A stretch of 64,000 nt of DNA from Schizochytrium sp. CCTCC M209059 (taxonomy: Eukaryota; Sar; Bigyra; Thraustochytrida; Thraustochytriidae), in assembly GCA_000818945.1 (NCBI GenBank), contig KN805411.1:247515-311514 (forward strand), written 5' to 3'. The notes under the pieces are model-generated. The model did not search any database, had not been told where the DNA came from, and saw only the letters and a program-made list of their open reading frames with translations. A program made the position numbers and the translations under genes. Shown here piece after piece: positions 9,863-19,939 of this stretch (position 1 is its first letter; each line of letters opens with the position of its first letter).

Positions 9863-12640
9863 ATGACAAGGTGTAGTGGTCGAAGACGTAGCAGCTGGGG
9901 TGGCGTCTGTGTCCTCCTCATCGTGGCAGCGACTCTTCTTGCTTCTTGCGCGCAAGCCGTGGAAATCGAAGTCCGTGCAGGCGTTTCCGGTAGCTCTAAA
10001 AGCGACCTCGATGACAACGAGCTCACGCTCTGGGAAGCCGCAACAGAATGCTTTGGCGCATCGAGCACGACGACCTGGACCACCTTTTCTGCCACCTCGA
10101 GCAGGTTCACCTTTTCAAATCTCGAATTTGACACAACAACACTTGAAGACGCCGACTACGACAGACTATGCCGCTGCGTCCGTAGCGAGGCTAGCTATGC
10201 AGACGTCACGGTCACCGATGTCTCAATTTACGCCCAAAACAAGAAAGTGCACGACTGGAGCGCGCCCACAAGTCCGAATATCGTTCTCGCTCTTGCGGAC
10301 GATCTTGGCTGGGCCGACGTTGGATGGCACGAGTACAAAGAGTCTGGGCTCGATAGTGCAACACCCTTTCTCGACACACTTGTCTCAGACAGCGTACGCG
10401 TCGAGCGCATATATACGGCGCCGGTGTGTAGTCCGTCCCGAGCACAACTCTGGACAGGGCGGTTCTTTTACCGGACGGGCCATGGCCCGGCCGTGACCAC
10501 GGGAGGCTTTTATGGCCTTTCCGGTCGCGAAACGACGCTCGCCGAGATCCTCAAGGGCAATGGATACCACACGGCGCTAATTGGAAAGTGGCATCTGGGC
10601 TACCAGGACGAGCGTCTGTGGCCTACGTTTCGAGGGTTCGACAACCATATTGGGCCTTTTTCGATCGACTACGAGCCGCGACTCAAAACCAAATCCCTCA
10701 AAGGCACCAAGCCAGCCTTTGATTTGTCGCAATCCCAGATTGCAGACATGATCTCGCTGCACAATGCGTCAATCAAGCTCGAGAAAACCAGCTTTGCAGG
10801 CGAGTTGCCGCCCGTGTATGACACGGATGACTCGAACGGCGAATACGAACGGATGCACGGGACTGACATTATCAAGTACGAGGCTGAACGCTATGTACAC
10901 GTGTACTATGCGTCCGAGGTTCGCGCCAAACCGCTCTTTTTGAACGTTGCCTTTCGCGCTCCACACACACCCTTGACAGCACCTACGCGCTATGGCAGTG
11001 ATAGCACGCTGAGTAAGCTCTTCAAAAAAGCAGGGTCGAGAGCTCGTCTTGAGTACTTGCGCATGGTTCACGCGCTTGATGTGGCCATCGAGCATGTTGT
11101 CACTGCTTTGGAAGAAGAGTACGCTTGGCACGACACGGTTTTTATCTTCACCTCGGACAATGGTGGTCTTTCGACAGACGCAGGGGGCGCAAGCAATTAC
11201 CCCTTGAACGGTCAAAAGAACAATATTTGGGAAGGCGGCACGCGTGTTGCGACGCTCGTGCACGGCACGACTTCTGATCTCGCAGCTCTCGATGCCTCTG
11301 TGCGCGGTACTGCGAATGAGCAGTTTTTCCATTTTGTTGATCTTTTGCCAACGATCGCGACAGGAATCGCAGGCATTGCCGAAAAGAACTTTGCCAACGC
11401 CTGGAAATGCGACGCGTGTTTGGCCCATAATGATAATGTCATTGACGGCGAAAACCGCTGGAAGGCCATTAGCACGGGCACTGTTGATGTAGAGCCTGTG
11501 CTGCACGCGGTCTCGGTCGTGACCGAAGAGCAGGCCGATTTGATGGAGGACCTTAACTTGCTCAAAACCTTTGTGCCACGCAAGGTTTGGGACCCGGCAC
11601 AATACGACGGGACAGGGCTGGCATCTTATGTGGACAGTAACAGCGCGAGTTCGAACTGGTGGTCAAATTTCCAGGAGCAAATTATGCGTCATGGCGGCGG
11701 TGCTGTCATGTATGGTCCATACAAGCTTGCGATCGGGTACTCGAATCCAGGCAAGTCTGACTTTCCGTGGGAAATGGTCACGTCGAATTACTACACAAAG
11801 TACACGAAGACCAACAATAACAATCCCGTGGCAATTGATTTTGACCTCGACGGTGACTTTCCACGTGGACACGAAAACCTTTACTTTCTCTTCAATTTGG
11901 AGGACGACCCGTCCGAGACAGAAAATCTGTTGGTGAAAAAGTATCGTACAGAAGAGATTGAGATCCTCGTTCGCAAAATGATCTCGTTCTACATAAAGAC
12001 GCAGAGCGCAGAAGAGTCGGTGACGGACAATTATCTTCGCATGGGCCACACCTTTGATCCAGCCGAGCTCTTGGTAGGTCTCGAGTACGGTATTCACTTT
12101 AAGCCGTTTTGCGACAAGAGCGAGCGGTGCTTTTACGACCTAGACGTGACTTCAAGCTCGCTCAAGACCTCGTTCAAGCTGACCCCAGCGCCAACGCCCA
12201 GCCCGACGGAAGCCCCTGTTGAGACGCCAACCAAGAAGCCGACCCCCTCACCAACCCCACTAGCAACAACCGCAGAGTCTACGCTCTCGAACAGCGACAA
12301 GAACGCCGCCGACAAACTTCGGTCATTGCCGAATTGGGGCCCCTTTCCCAATTCGTGTTCCTCGTATCTATACTATGACACCGCGCTTTCGTCTGCGGCA
12401 GACATGGCGCTGATAAAATCGAAGGTGATCAAGACCAAGTTTCGTAAATGGGTGCGAAAGTGTTGGCGCTTCTGCAGTAATGAAGGCGCAGACTGCAATG
12501 CCTTTCAAGCTGAGCGGGTCTCAAGCCAGCACATACGGTGTTCTCTCTTCAGTGCAAGATCATCGATTCTCAAAACAAGGAAGACTGATAGCAACGCAAA
12601 TGTGGCAGTGCTTAGTGACGCTTGCTTTTTTTCTAGGTAA
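9863..12640 (+). CDS. Secreted sulfatase with C-terminal cysteine-rich (PAN/apple-like) region
   Basis: 925 residues from the ATG at 9863, chosen because it starts a signal peptide: basic RRRSS then CVLLIVAATLLASCAQA. After a ~120-residue N-terminal region the sulfatase domain begins with SPNIVLALADDLGWADVGWH. The hallmark CSPSRAQLWTGR (Cys 189) is the motif whose Cys is converted to formylglycine, the catalytic residue. GKWHLGYQ, ApHTPLTAP and TSDNGG follow in the order expected of arylsulfatase-B-like enzymes that cleave sulfate esters from glycans. Near 775-810 a Pro/Thr-rich linker of TPSPT units leads to a terminal domain with six cysteines (C-WRFC-C-C-C pattern), resembling a PAN/apple module that could bind carbohydrate. 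Likely secreted or lysosomal. The frame is open upstream to 9734 but without a better start. Confidence 0.9.
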   Translation: MTRCSGRRRSSWGGVCVLLIVAATLLASCAQAVEIEVRAGVSGSSKSDLDDNELTLWEAATECFGASSTTTWTTFSATSSRFTFSNLEFDTTTLEDADYDRLCRCVRSEASYADVTVTDVSIYAQNKKVHDWSAPTSPNIVLALADDLGWADVGWHEYKESGLDSATPFLDTLVSDSVRVERIYTAPVCSPSRAQLWTGRFFYRTGHGPAVTTGGFYGLSGRETTLAEILKGNGYHTALIGKWHLGYQDERLWPTFRGFDNHIGPFSIDYEPRLKTKSLKGTKPAFDLSQSQIADMISLHNASIKLEKTSFAGELPPVYDTDDSNGEYERMHGTDIIKYEAERYVHVYYASEVRAKPLFLNVAFRAPHTPLTAPTRYGSDSTLSKLFKKAGSRARLEYLRMVHALDVAIEHVVTALEEEYAWHDTVFIFTSDNGGLSTDAGGASNYPLNGQKNNIWEGGTRVATLVHGTTSDLAALDASVRGTANEQFFHFVDLLPTIATGIAGIAEKNFANAWKCDACLAHNDNVIDGENRWKAISTGTVDVEPVLHAVSVVTEEQADLMEDLNLLKTFVPRKVWDPAQYDGTGLASYVDSNSASSNWWSNFQEQIMRHGGGAVMYGPYKLAIGYSNPGKSDFPWEMVTSNYYTKYTKTNNNNPVAIDFDLDGDFPRGHENLYFLFNLEDDPSETENLLVKKYRTEEIEILVRKMISFYIKTQSAEESVTDNYLRMGHTFDPAELLVGLEYGIHFKPFCDKSERCFYDLDVTSSSLKTSFKLTPAPTPSPTEAPVETPTKKPTPSPTPLATTAESTLSNSDKNAADKLRSLPNWGPFPNSCSSYLYYDTALSSAADMALIKSKVIKTKFRKWVRKCWRFCSNEGADCNAFQAERVSSQHIRCSLFSARSSILKTRKTDSNANVAVLSDACFFSR

Positions 12641-13412
12641 ATTTAGACGGATGTGAACCCAAAACCAGAAACGTATGAAATGTAACTTTTGAGCTTACTT
12701 TTTGTCTCTTAAATGAAGAATGAAGCTGTTGCATAAATTTAAGAGCGAAAGAGGGAAAGGCTTCGATCTTTTTCTTGCGCCATTTATAAAATGTTGTTGA
12801 TGGAAAGGAGGATAAGGAAGCAATTGGCGTACACCCAGCACTACTCATGGGATGACGCAGATTCCGTCCGATCCAGCGGCATCCATGGTACGACGCAAAT
12901 TTCGAAAAGTGATTCGCGTGCATCCAGCGACACCCTTGGATTGACGCAGATCTCGAAAGCAAATTCGCGTATATCCAGCATCACTCATTGAATGACGCGA
13001 ATTGCTTTCACTAGCGACACTCATAGGATGATGATTTTTTTAACCAGCGACACCCTTGGAGAGACGCAGATCTCGAGAGCAATTCGCATATCTCCAGCCA
13101 AACTCATTGAACGACGCGGATTGCTTTCACCAGCGACACCCATATAATGACGCAGATCTCGAAAGCAATTCGCTTACATCCAACGACACTCATTAAATGA
13201 TGCAGATTTCGTTCGATCCAGCGTCGCCCAGGATACGACGCATTTTTTTCCGAAAAGCATAGCAGCCATCATGCCATCACAGTAGCTGAAAGACTTGCTT
13301 TTATATCGGAAAGCAATCATTTATTCATTTATATGTGGCAACGCAACACAAAGAGTTCCAAATTCGGGCGCGATAGTAGGAAAGTCTCTTTGGTGGGGTG
13401 GCTAATCTTTGA
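12641..13412. other. Convergent intergenic region
   Basis: Between the 3' ends of the sulfatase (+) and the PH-domain gene (-). It is AT-richer and holds the interleaved tandem repeat at 12835-13255; the rest shows nothing I can name. Confidence 0.6.
12835..13255. repeat. Degenerate tandem repeat with alternating ~50 and ~37 bp units
   Basis: Ten units begin with CCAGC or a variant at about 12835, 12873, 12923, 12974, 13011, 13044, 13094, 13130, 13180 and 13218. Spacings are 38, 50, 51, 37, 33, 50, 36, 50 and 38. Long units contain GACGCAGATCTCGAAAGC followed by AATTCGC; short units have GAATTGCTTTCAC-type endings. No open reading frame follows the period. Confidence 0.85.
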
Positions 13413-14662
13413 TTAGGAAAAGGCACGATTGTTTCGGCCAAGAAAAACATTGAGGATCTCCATGCAAAACTCCATCCAGACCTGCACAAGGACAAAGGAG
13501 CTCCAAAAGATGGACGCAGGAGCCTCTGCGACGGCGGTGGCGGCCACGCGCGCGCGCGTGGCGACCTCACGACGACGATTCGCATCTGTGCGACGCGCGT
13601 TCCGCTGGCGTAGCTTAAGCTCACGCTCCGCAGCGGCAAATTGCATCTCGTAGCCGCGAGAACTCAGGTTCGAGACCCAGAGATCCTTGGACGCGGGCGA
13701 CTTGGCACGAAGCAACAGCACGCGTCCGGCGGTGGTCTGCAATTTGAACATGGATCCATCCTCTGGGCAATCCGGCTCGAGAGAGACCTCATCGAGGATG
13801 ACAATCGTCGACGGGCGACTCGAGTCCTTGAGCGGGAACATGTACAGCACATTGTTGTGCACGACGGCCCAGCGCTTTGTCCACAGTCCTTGCGCATTGT
13901 CTGCAATGTGAATCCAGCCCTTGAGCACGCCCGAGGCGCCTGTATCGGCGCTCGAGGTAAGCTTGGCGGCGCTCGTGCGCGAGCGCTGGGTTCCATTGCT
14001 AGTACCGGCGGACGCGGTCTTTCCGCGCCCGGCGATGTGCTGCATGACCTCGTCCTCGCCTTGGGTGCTCGAAGACGCCGAGCTGGGCGAGGACGCGGCG
14101 GAAGAGCCTCCAAGGGATTGGCTCGAGACCAGGAACTCGTGGCAGACCACTTCGGCACGTTTGTCGTCGCCGCTGCCAAAGAAGCGAATGGGCGGCGACG
14201 ACGCATCGTCGCCGCCCTTGTTGTGCGTCGGAAGGCTTGCCTTTTCGGGACTATTGTTCGATGCCGTAGCAGCGGTAGAATGGTTTTCTGTATCTTGTAC
14301 GACGGCGGGCGGGCCCTTGGCGAATTGGACCCTGCGCGTGGTGGGAGACTCGGCCTCTTTTGGGGATTGGGCGCTACCGGACATGGGAATGGCCTCGGGC
14401 GCATCGTCCTCCTGCTCCTTTTGGTCACTTGAGACCTCGCTGTCGACCTCGATTGCCTTGGCGGGCGAGGTCGGGTCGGCGACAGCGGCAAAGCTGGGAG
14501 CATCGCTGGGCAGCACCGTGTGGGCATGTGGATCGGCAACATCGGCAATGGTTGGGGCCTTGCCCTCATCCGATGTGGTTTCCTCGTCGGTCTTGGCGGC
14601 GAGGGCAGCTGAGGCACCGGGCGTGGGTGTTTCCGGGTCTACGACGTCGGCAAAGGAGGGTG

Positions 14663-14697
<35 letters not shown>

Positions 14698-15578
14698 TGC
14701 TGTTGCTGCTGTGACCGCTGTGACGCGTCATCTGAGGCGGCCTCCTCTTCGTCGGACTTTCCGACGGCAGCGGCGAGGGTAGCGGAGGCGCCGGGCGTGG
14801 GTGTCTCCGGGTCCACGACGTCGGCAAAGGAGGGCGGCTGCTGTTGCTGCTGCTGCGACCGCTGCGACGCGTCGGCGCCTCCCGCGCGCTCCGCGGCACT
14901 TCCGTCCGAGTCGTCAGCGGCGACATGCGTGGGCGTGGCCGGGTCCGCAACGTCGGCAAAGCTCGGGGAGGCCGTCTCCGGGACGTGGCGGGCCCCGTCC
15001 GTGTCGACGACGGCCGGCGAGAGGGGCTTGAGCTCGGGCAGGTCGGCCGCGTCAGTATCCATGTTCGGGTCCGCGACGTCGGCAAAGGAAGGCACGGGAA
15101 GCCGGGTATCTTCCTGCTGCGCGTACTGCATCTTGCTGACGCCGCTACCGCTGCCGGTGCCAGCCCCGCCGCCGCTCGCGGCGGACTTGGGGCTGCTCTT
15201 GGCGCTTTCCGGCTGCTGGTTCTCGGACGCGGGCGGCGTGGCGGGGGAGGCGCTGGCACCGCCCTGCTCGGCCTCGCGGTCTTCGCCGACCGTTGCGTCC
15301 GTTGGTGCCTTATCTCCGTGGCGCGACCCTGCAGCCCCTTTTTGTTCTTTTTCTCCTCCTCCCCCTCCTTGCTGCTCCAGTTGCTGCTGCTGCTTGTCCT
15401 TGGACGTGGGCGAGAGCAGCGCTCGCAGCGAGCGCTTCTTCTTCTTCTTGTTCTTGCGCTTCTTCTTGCCGCCCTCGCCCTCCGCGTTCGCGTTGCTGTT
15501 CTCCGCGCCGTCGAGCGCCGCCTTGAGCTGCTGCTGCTGCTGGCCATCGCCGCCATCCTCTTCCTGCTGCGGCATCAT
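13413..15578 (-). CDS. PH-domain protein with polyQ and repeated SFADVADP motifs
   Basis: 721 residues from the first ATG at 15578; the frame stays open into the assembly gap, so the true start could lie in the Ns. The N-terminal part is low complexity (Lys-rich KKRKNKKKKK near 45-60, polyQ runs). It then carries at least six copies of a short motif [PT][ST][FI]A[DA]V[AV]DP spaced 20-60 residues apart and embedded in acidic, Pro-rich linkers. Near 548-640 is a PH domain: GWIHIADNAQGLWTKRWAVV opens strand 1-2, followed by a Y-M-F-P strand and ending with the helix KDLWVSNL that carries the invariant Trp. PH domains bind phosphoinositides or proteins at membranes. The C-terminal 35 residues are hydrophobic (FWSSFVLVQVWMEF) and could be a membrane tail. 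The protein's role is unknown. Confidence 0.75.
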
Positions 15579-15640
15579 CGCCTCCTTCCGCGCCGCGCCC
15601 GCCGCCTCCGCCGCCGCCGCCACCGCCGCCGCGCCGCCGC

Positions 15641-15892
15641 NNNNNNNNNNNNNNNNNNNNNNNNNNNNNNNNNNNNNNNNNNNNNNNNNNNNNNNNNNNN
15701 NNNNNNNNNNNNNNNNNNNNNNNNNNNNNNNNNNNNNNNNNNNNNNNNNNNNNNNNNNNNNNNNNNNNNNNNNNNNNNNNNNNNNNNNNNNNNNNNNNNN
15801 NNNNNNNNNNNNNNNNNNNNNNNNNNNNNNNNNNNNNNNNNNNNNNNNNNNNNNNNNNNNNNNNNNNNNNNNNNNNNNNNNNNNNNNNNNNN
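15641..15892. other. Assembly gap (252 N)
   Basis: A run of 252 N between GCC-rich sequence upstream of the PH-domain gene and a GCGC-rich segment. The size may be nominal. The 5' end of the PH-domain gene may be hidden here. Confidence 0.99.
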
Positions 15893-16758
15893 ATTCGAGT
15901 TCAAACTACGCTTGGGCGAGCGCGCGCGCGCGCGGGCGCGCTGCGACGAGCTCGCGCAGACCCGGCCCTCGCGCGCCTCGGCGCCGGCCGCGCTGCAGCT
16001 GCGCCTCGCGGCGAGACGGCTCGCGGGAAGCGCGCCTGCAGGGGAAGGGAATCGAATGGAATCGAATGGGAAGGCGTGGATGAAATTGCAGAGCAGCGCA
16101 GGGATAAGTGGGTGGGTGTTCCTGAGCCCCCGCGACCCCGCGCGTCGCGTCGCGTCGCTTCGTTTCGCTTGTGACGACCGCGAGCGGCCGTCTGCTGCTG
16201 CTGCTGCGCGCGTCTCTCTGCCTGTCTGTCTTGCCTTGCAGGTCTGACTGTCTGTCTGTCTGTCTTTGTCGCGGCGGGCCTCTGCTTGGCCAGCGGAGGG
16301 CGCGTAATGGGTGTCGCCTCCCTCGGCACGGGACCACGCCACGGGCCGTGACGTCGCGGCGCGTGGACGCACGCACCGACACCCGCCCGCGCTCTCCGGC
16401 GCCGTGCGCGCAGTGCAGCAGCAGCAGCAGACAGCGGCGACGGGTGGCCTAGCCAGCGAGCGAGCGAGCGAGCGAGCGAGCATCGTCGTGGAGCAAGCAA
16501 GGTGGCAGGCCGGGCTGGGACGTGCCGTGCGCAGCTGGGACGCGCGGTCGTGACCTCTGGGCCTCGTAAGGAGCTAGCTCTCCCAACGCTCGCAAACGCA
16601 AGGTTGGTGGTATAAGGGGTCACGTTTGCCGCATCAGCATAGCTAACGGTCGGCAGGGCACGGCTTCGCCTGCGTGCGTGTCTGTGGCATGGGCTTGAAG
16701 GCTCAAAGGCCCCTCTCTTCTGCAGACGACCGACCGCGCGGCAAAGCTCTCTCAGCTG

Positions 16759-16786
16759 CAGCTAGCTAGCTAGCTAGCTAGCTAGT
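16759..16786. repeat. (CTAG)n tetranucleotide array
   Basis: About seven units of the self-complementary tetramer CTAG, able to form a perfect hairpin. Confidence 0.95.
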
Positions 16787-17252
16787 ATCGTCTCATCTCA
16801 TCTCCTTCATCTCCGAGCACGACCATGCATCGCTCGTCTATTAACAAAACACGGTTGACCAGCTCAGAGCCTTCGTTTGGGTCACTCTCGATGCCGCCCG
16901 ACCCCCAAGCCCATGGTCGGATCTTCAATCTCCAGATGTTGCCCTCCCCGCTGCTGCTGCTGCTGCTTCTCGCCAATCAATCAATCACCCGCGGGGCCCA
17001 TTCTGCAGCTGCCCTCGTTCCCCTCCCTTCCTCCTCCCGCTTCCTTCCTCCTGCGCCGCGCGCACCCGCCATCGCGCTCTTCGCATCCTCGCTCCTCCCG
17101 TCTCGCCCGCTGCCGTCTGCGTCTCCCTCCGCGCGTCGTCCTCCGGCCCGGACCGTCTGCGCGCGCCCTGGTCCGACCGGTCCCGCCTCCTCCTCCCTCC
17201 TCCCTCCTCCCTCCCCCTCCCTTTGTCGCCGTCTCGGCGTCTGCGCTCGAAA

Positions 17253-17313
17253 CTCTGCTCTGCTCTGCTCTGCTCTGCTCTGCTCTGCTCTGCTCTGCTC
17301 TGCTCTGCTCTGC
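17253..17313. repeat. Pentanucleotide microsatellite (CTCTG)n
   Basis: Twelve or so perfect CTCTG units. The same unit reappears at 39329-39369. Confidence 0.95.
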
Positions 17314-18049
17314 GTGCCAGTTCGCGCCGGAGGGAGGGAGGGAGGGAGGAGGGAGGGAGAATCCAGGCGAGACGTCCGGTCGAAGGCGAGCCTCGGGCGG
17401 TCGAGCTGGGCGAGCACGGGGACCTCTTGCGCCGCGCGCGGGCGCAGGAGGAGCGCCGCGCCGGTGCGGAAGCAGGCGCGGGATGGAGGGATGTGGGCTG
17501 GAATCCGCGGTTGCGAAAGCCGAAGCAAAGCACAGGAAAATGAAACAGCGCGAGCAACCACAGGGCAAGCGACGACCAAAGGCCGGAAAGGAGGAGGAGG
17601 AGGAGGAGTCGGGCGAGGACGACGACTTTTGCGGCGACCGCGGCTGGCTGTGGCTGGCAGAACGGGAAAGCAAGCGGCAGGCAGGCCGGGACGGGTTGCC
17701 CGCCCGCCCGCCAGCCCAGCCAGCCAGCGAGCGCGGGGCGCCGCCACGCCCGTGCAGCTCGGGGCGGCCAGCTGGCTGTTGCAGAAAACCAAGTCCCAAG
17801 ACTCTGAATAGAACTCGCGTGCGCGCGCGTGAGCGCACATTCGAGGCAAGCGAAATCTTCTGCCCTCGCGGCACGCAGGCACGAGGGCGTGCGGGCGCGC
17901 GGGGCGCCTCGGGCCTGCCAGCGCGCGGCGCGGCGAGGCGTGACCGATCATCAGCCACGTGAGGAGGCAGCTTTCTTCGGCAGGCGCGAGGCGCGTGCAC
18001 ACAATAACAACAAAAGCGAGCTGCTCTGAGATCGCAAAGTCTGAAGCCC

Positions 18050-19753
18050 ATGAGGCAGCAGCAGCAGCAGCAGCTACGCGCGCGCGGCAGGGCGGCGGCA
18101 GCAGCAGCTCCATCTGCCATGGTTTCGTCGCGGGGCGAGGGCCCGGACGATGACCTTTGCGGCGTTCTACACGAGCTCCAAGAGGTCGTGAGGCTGCAGC
18201 AACGCGCGCTGCCGCGACTCGAACGCCACATTGTACGCTCTTGCGAAAACTTGTACAACCTGCACCTGGCCATGGGATTCGTCGTGCTCCTGAGCGAAGC
18301 TTTGCTGTACGACGGCGAGGCATCAGTCACCTCGCGTCTCGTAGTCATGGTGGTCTGCATGGTGTCACTTTTCCAAACCTTTTCCTTGCAACAGAGCCAG
18401 CAGCACGTGGAACGCTTGCGCCAAGACTCGCAAGACAGCGCCGCAGAGGAGGAAATGGCAGCAAGACTGTCGAGCAGAACGTTACGTGGGCTCGGCAGAT
18501 CTCTTCTCGGCAGTCGAAACAGTGAAATCGACGAGGAGGCGACGATTTCCAAACAATGGCGCAAGTCTCCGTGGCTTTCCAGCGACCGGGTCGTACGTGC
18601 AGGAATGGCCATCAAGAAAATGGGCAACAAACACGCCATGTCATCACCCGAAACAACGAGCAGAAACATGGCTCGCAGTCCACCTTTTGCTGCCGCCGTT
18701 GCAGAGCCTGCGATTGTTGCAGAGCCGCTCGGGTCCACGGAGGAATCAATTGATCTCGCGGCTAGCAACGTCAAAATTGTGGGAGAATCACCCTATTCGT
18801 CGCGGTCCAGCTCGAGCATCTTGTCTTCGTCATCACTCGTTGGAAATGCAGACGGACCGCGCAGAAGCCCCTCGATGTCGAGCAGCTCCGCCTCGATTTG
18901 CGTCGTGGATGGAGCCGTCATCAAGACCGAGGATGAGGCGCGCGCCGTCAAGGAGCTGCGCGCGCGCCTCGTGGATCTCGAACCTGAACTCGACAGTTTG
19001 GCTCTTGACATGGGCGACAAGACATTGGTGCGGTTTCTGCGAGCTCGCAAGCTCAACATCAAGCTTGCAGAAACCCTCTTTCGCGAGGCGCACGCATGGC
19101 GCCAAACCAAGGAGCCGCACCAAGTCTTTGCGCGCATGGAGCACGAGTCCTGGCCCGAGGTCTTCCAGTACGCGACGGGCGGATGGTCTGGTTTCGACAA
19201 AGAGGGCTCACCACTTTTTATTGATCGTGTCGGCCAGCTCGACGTGGCGGGCCTGCTGGCGCGTGCCAAACCAGAGCATTTTGAACAGCTCTGCATCTGG
19301 CGCATCGAGACCAATCAGCGGCTCATGCAGGAGTCTGAAAAGCGCACGGGTCGTCCACAGTACCAAATGTGTATCATCCAGGATCTTAAGGGCCTCGGCA
19401 TGCAGCACTTTAATCGAAACGCCTTTAAGTTTCTTCAAGTCTCGGCGCACATTAACGATACCTACTACCCAGAACAACTCAAGGTATGCTATGTCGTAAA
19501 CGCGCCCAAAATCTTTTCCGCGATTTGGAATGTCGTCCAGCGCTTCTTCGATCCTGCGACTCGCGCAAAGATTCAGATTTTTCCAGGCTGCCCCGTTGAG
19601 CTATTGCGGGAAAAGATTGATCCTGCCGTGCTTCCGGCGTTTCTTGGTGGTGAACGTACCACCAATGGAGATCCTTATTGCAAGGAGATTATTCTCGCTG
19701 GCGGCAAGGTCCCAAGTCATGTGCCTTCACTATCTCACGAACACTTTGAATAA
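18050..19753 (+). CDS. Sec14-like CRAL-TRIO lipid-transfer protein with N-terminal membrane segments
   Basis: 567 residues from the ATG at 18050; a second ATG at 18119 (MVSSRGEG) skips a polyQ/Ala tract and is equally plausible. Two hydrophobic segments lie near residues 70-90 and 98-118 (MGFVVLLSEALLY and LVVMVVCMVSLF). A Ser-rich disordered stretch follows, then a CRAL-TRIO N-terminal helix bundle near 323-355 (KTLVRFLRARKLNIKLAETL) and a complete CRAL-TRIO fold from about 380 to 535, including RPQYQMCIIQDLKGLG and the C-terminal PAFLGGE typical of Sec14. Such proteins exchange phosphatidylinositol, phosphatidylcholine or other lipids between membranes. The hydrophobic hairpin suggests a membrane-tethered version. 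It converges with the kinase gene, with only 186 bp between stop codons. Confidence 0.88.
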   Translation: MRQQQQQQLRARGRAAAAAAPSAMVSSRGEGPDDDLCGVLHELQEVVRLQQRALPRLERHIVRSCENLYNLHLAMGFVVLLSEALLYDGEASVTSRLVVMVVCMVSLFQTFSLQQSQQHVERLRQDSQDSAAEEEMAARLSSRTLRGLGRSLLGSRNSEIDEEATISKQWRKSPWLSSDRVVRAGMAIKKMGNKHAMSSPETTSRNMARSPPFAAAVAEPAIVAEPLGSTEESIDLAASNVKIVGESPYSSRSSSSILSSSSLVGNADGPRRSPSMSSSSASICVVDGAVIKTEDEARAVKELRARLVDLEPELDSLALDMGDKTLVRFLRARKLNIKLAETLFREAHAWRQTKEPHQVFARMEHESWPEVFQYATGGWSGFDKEGSPLFIDRVGQLDVAGLLARAKPEHFEQLCIWRIETNQRLMQESEKRTGRPQYQMCIIQDLKGLGMQHFNRNAFKFLQVSAHINDTYYPEQLKVCYVVNAPKIFSAIWNVVQRFFDPATRAKIQIFPGCPVELLREKIDPAVLPAFLGGERTTNGDPYCKEIILAGGKVPSHVPSLSHEHFE

Positions 19754-19939
19754 AAGGAAAAACCAAAACCTGAAACTGAACTGACTCGCAGAGAAACATC
19801 GTGTAACGAGCCGAGCATGGCGTACTTGATGCTAGCATTCACTTGTAGAGTAACCAAAATTAAATCAATCACAAAACAAAAAAGCTCGGAACTCGGAGCT
19901 AAACGATGAAAGCTGCATTTCGAGACATCAAAGTCTTCT

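Larger units (their letters stand above)
15893..18049. other. GC-rich intergenic region with many microsatellites
   Basis: About 2.1 kb. It holds TCTG (16236-16264) and GCGA (16455-16480) tetramers, CTAG units (16759-16786), CTCTG pentamers (17253-17313) and GGGA runs (17326-17360). ORFs of up to several hundred codons cross the region in multiple frames on both strands, but they are translations of repeats or are Arg/Ala/Pro-biased, and they mutually overlap. No gene is supported. Confidence 0.5.

Noticed and set aside
10769..11602. 277-codon minus-strand ORF inside the sulfatase gene
   Set aside because: Antisense shadow; the plus-strand frame has the sulfatase motifs.
13921..16247. 720- and 467-codon plus-strand ORFs antisense to the PH-domain gene
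   Set aside because: Frames include polyC/polyL from the CTG array and cross the N gap; the minus-strand frame carries the PH domain.
16825..18774. Long overlapping ORFs (up to 597 codons) on both strands left of the Sec14-like gene
   Set aside because: They translate CTCTG and GGGA repeats or run antisense through the Sec14-like gene; no consistent frame.
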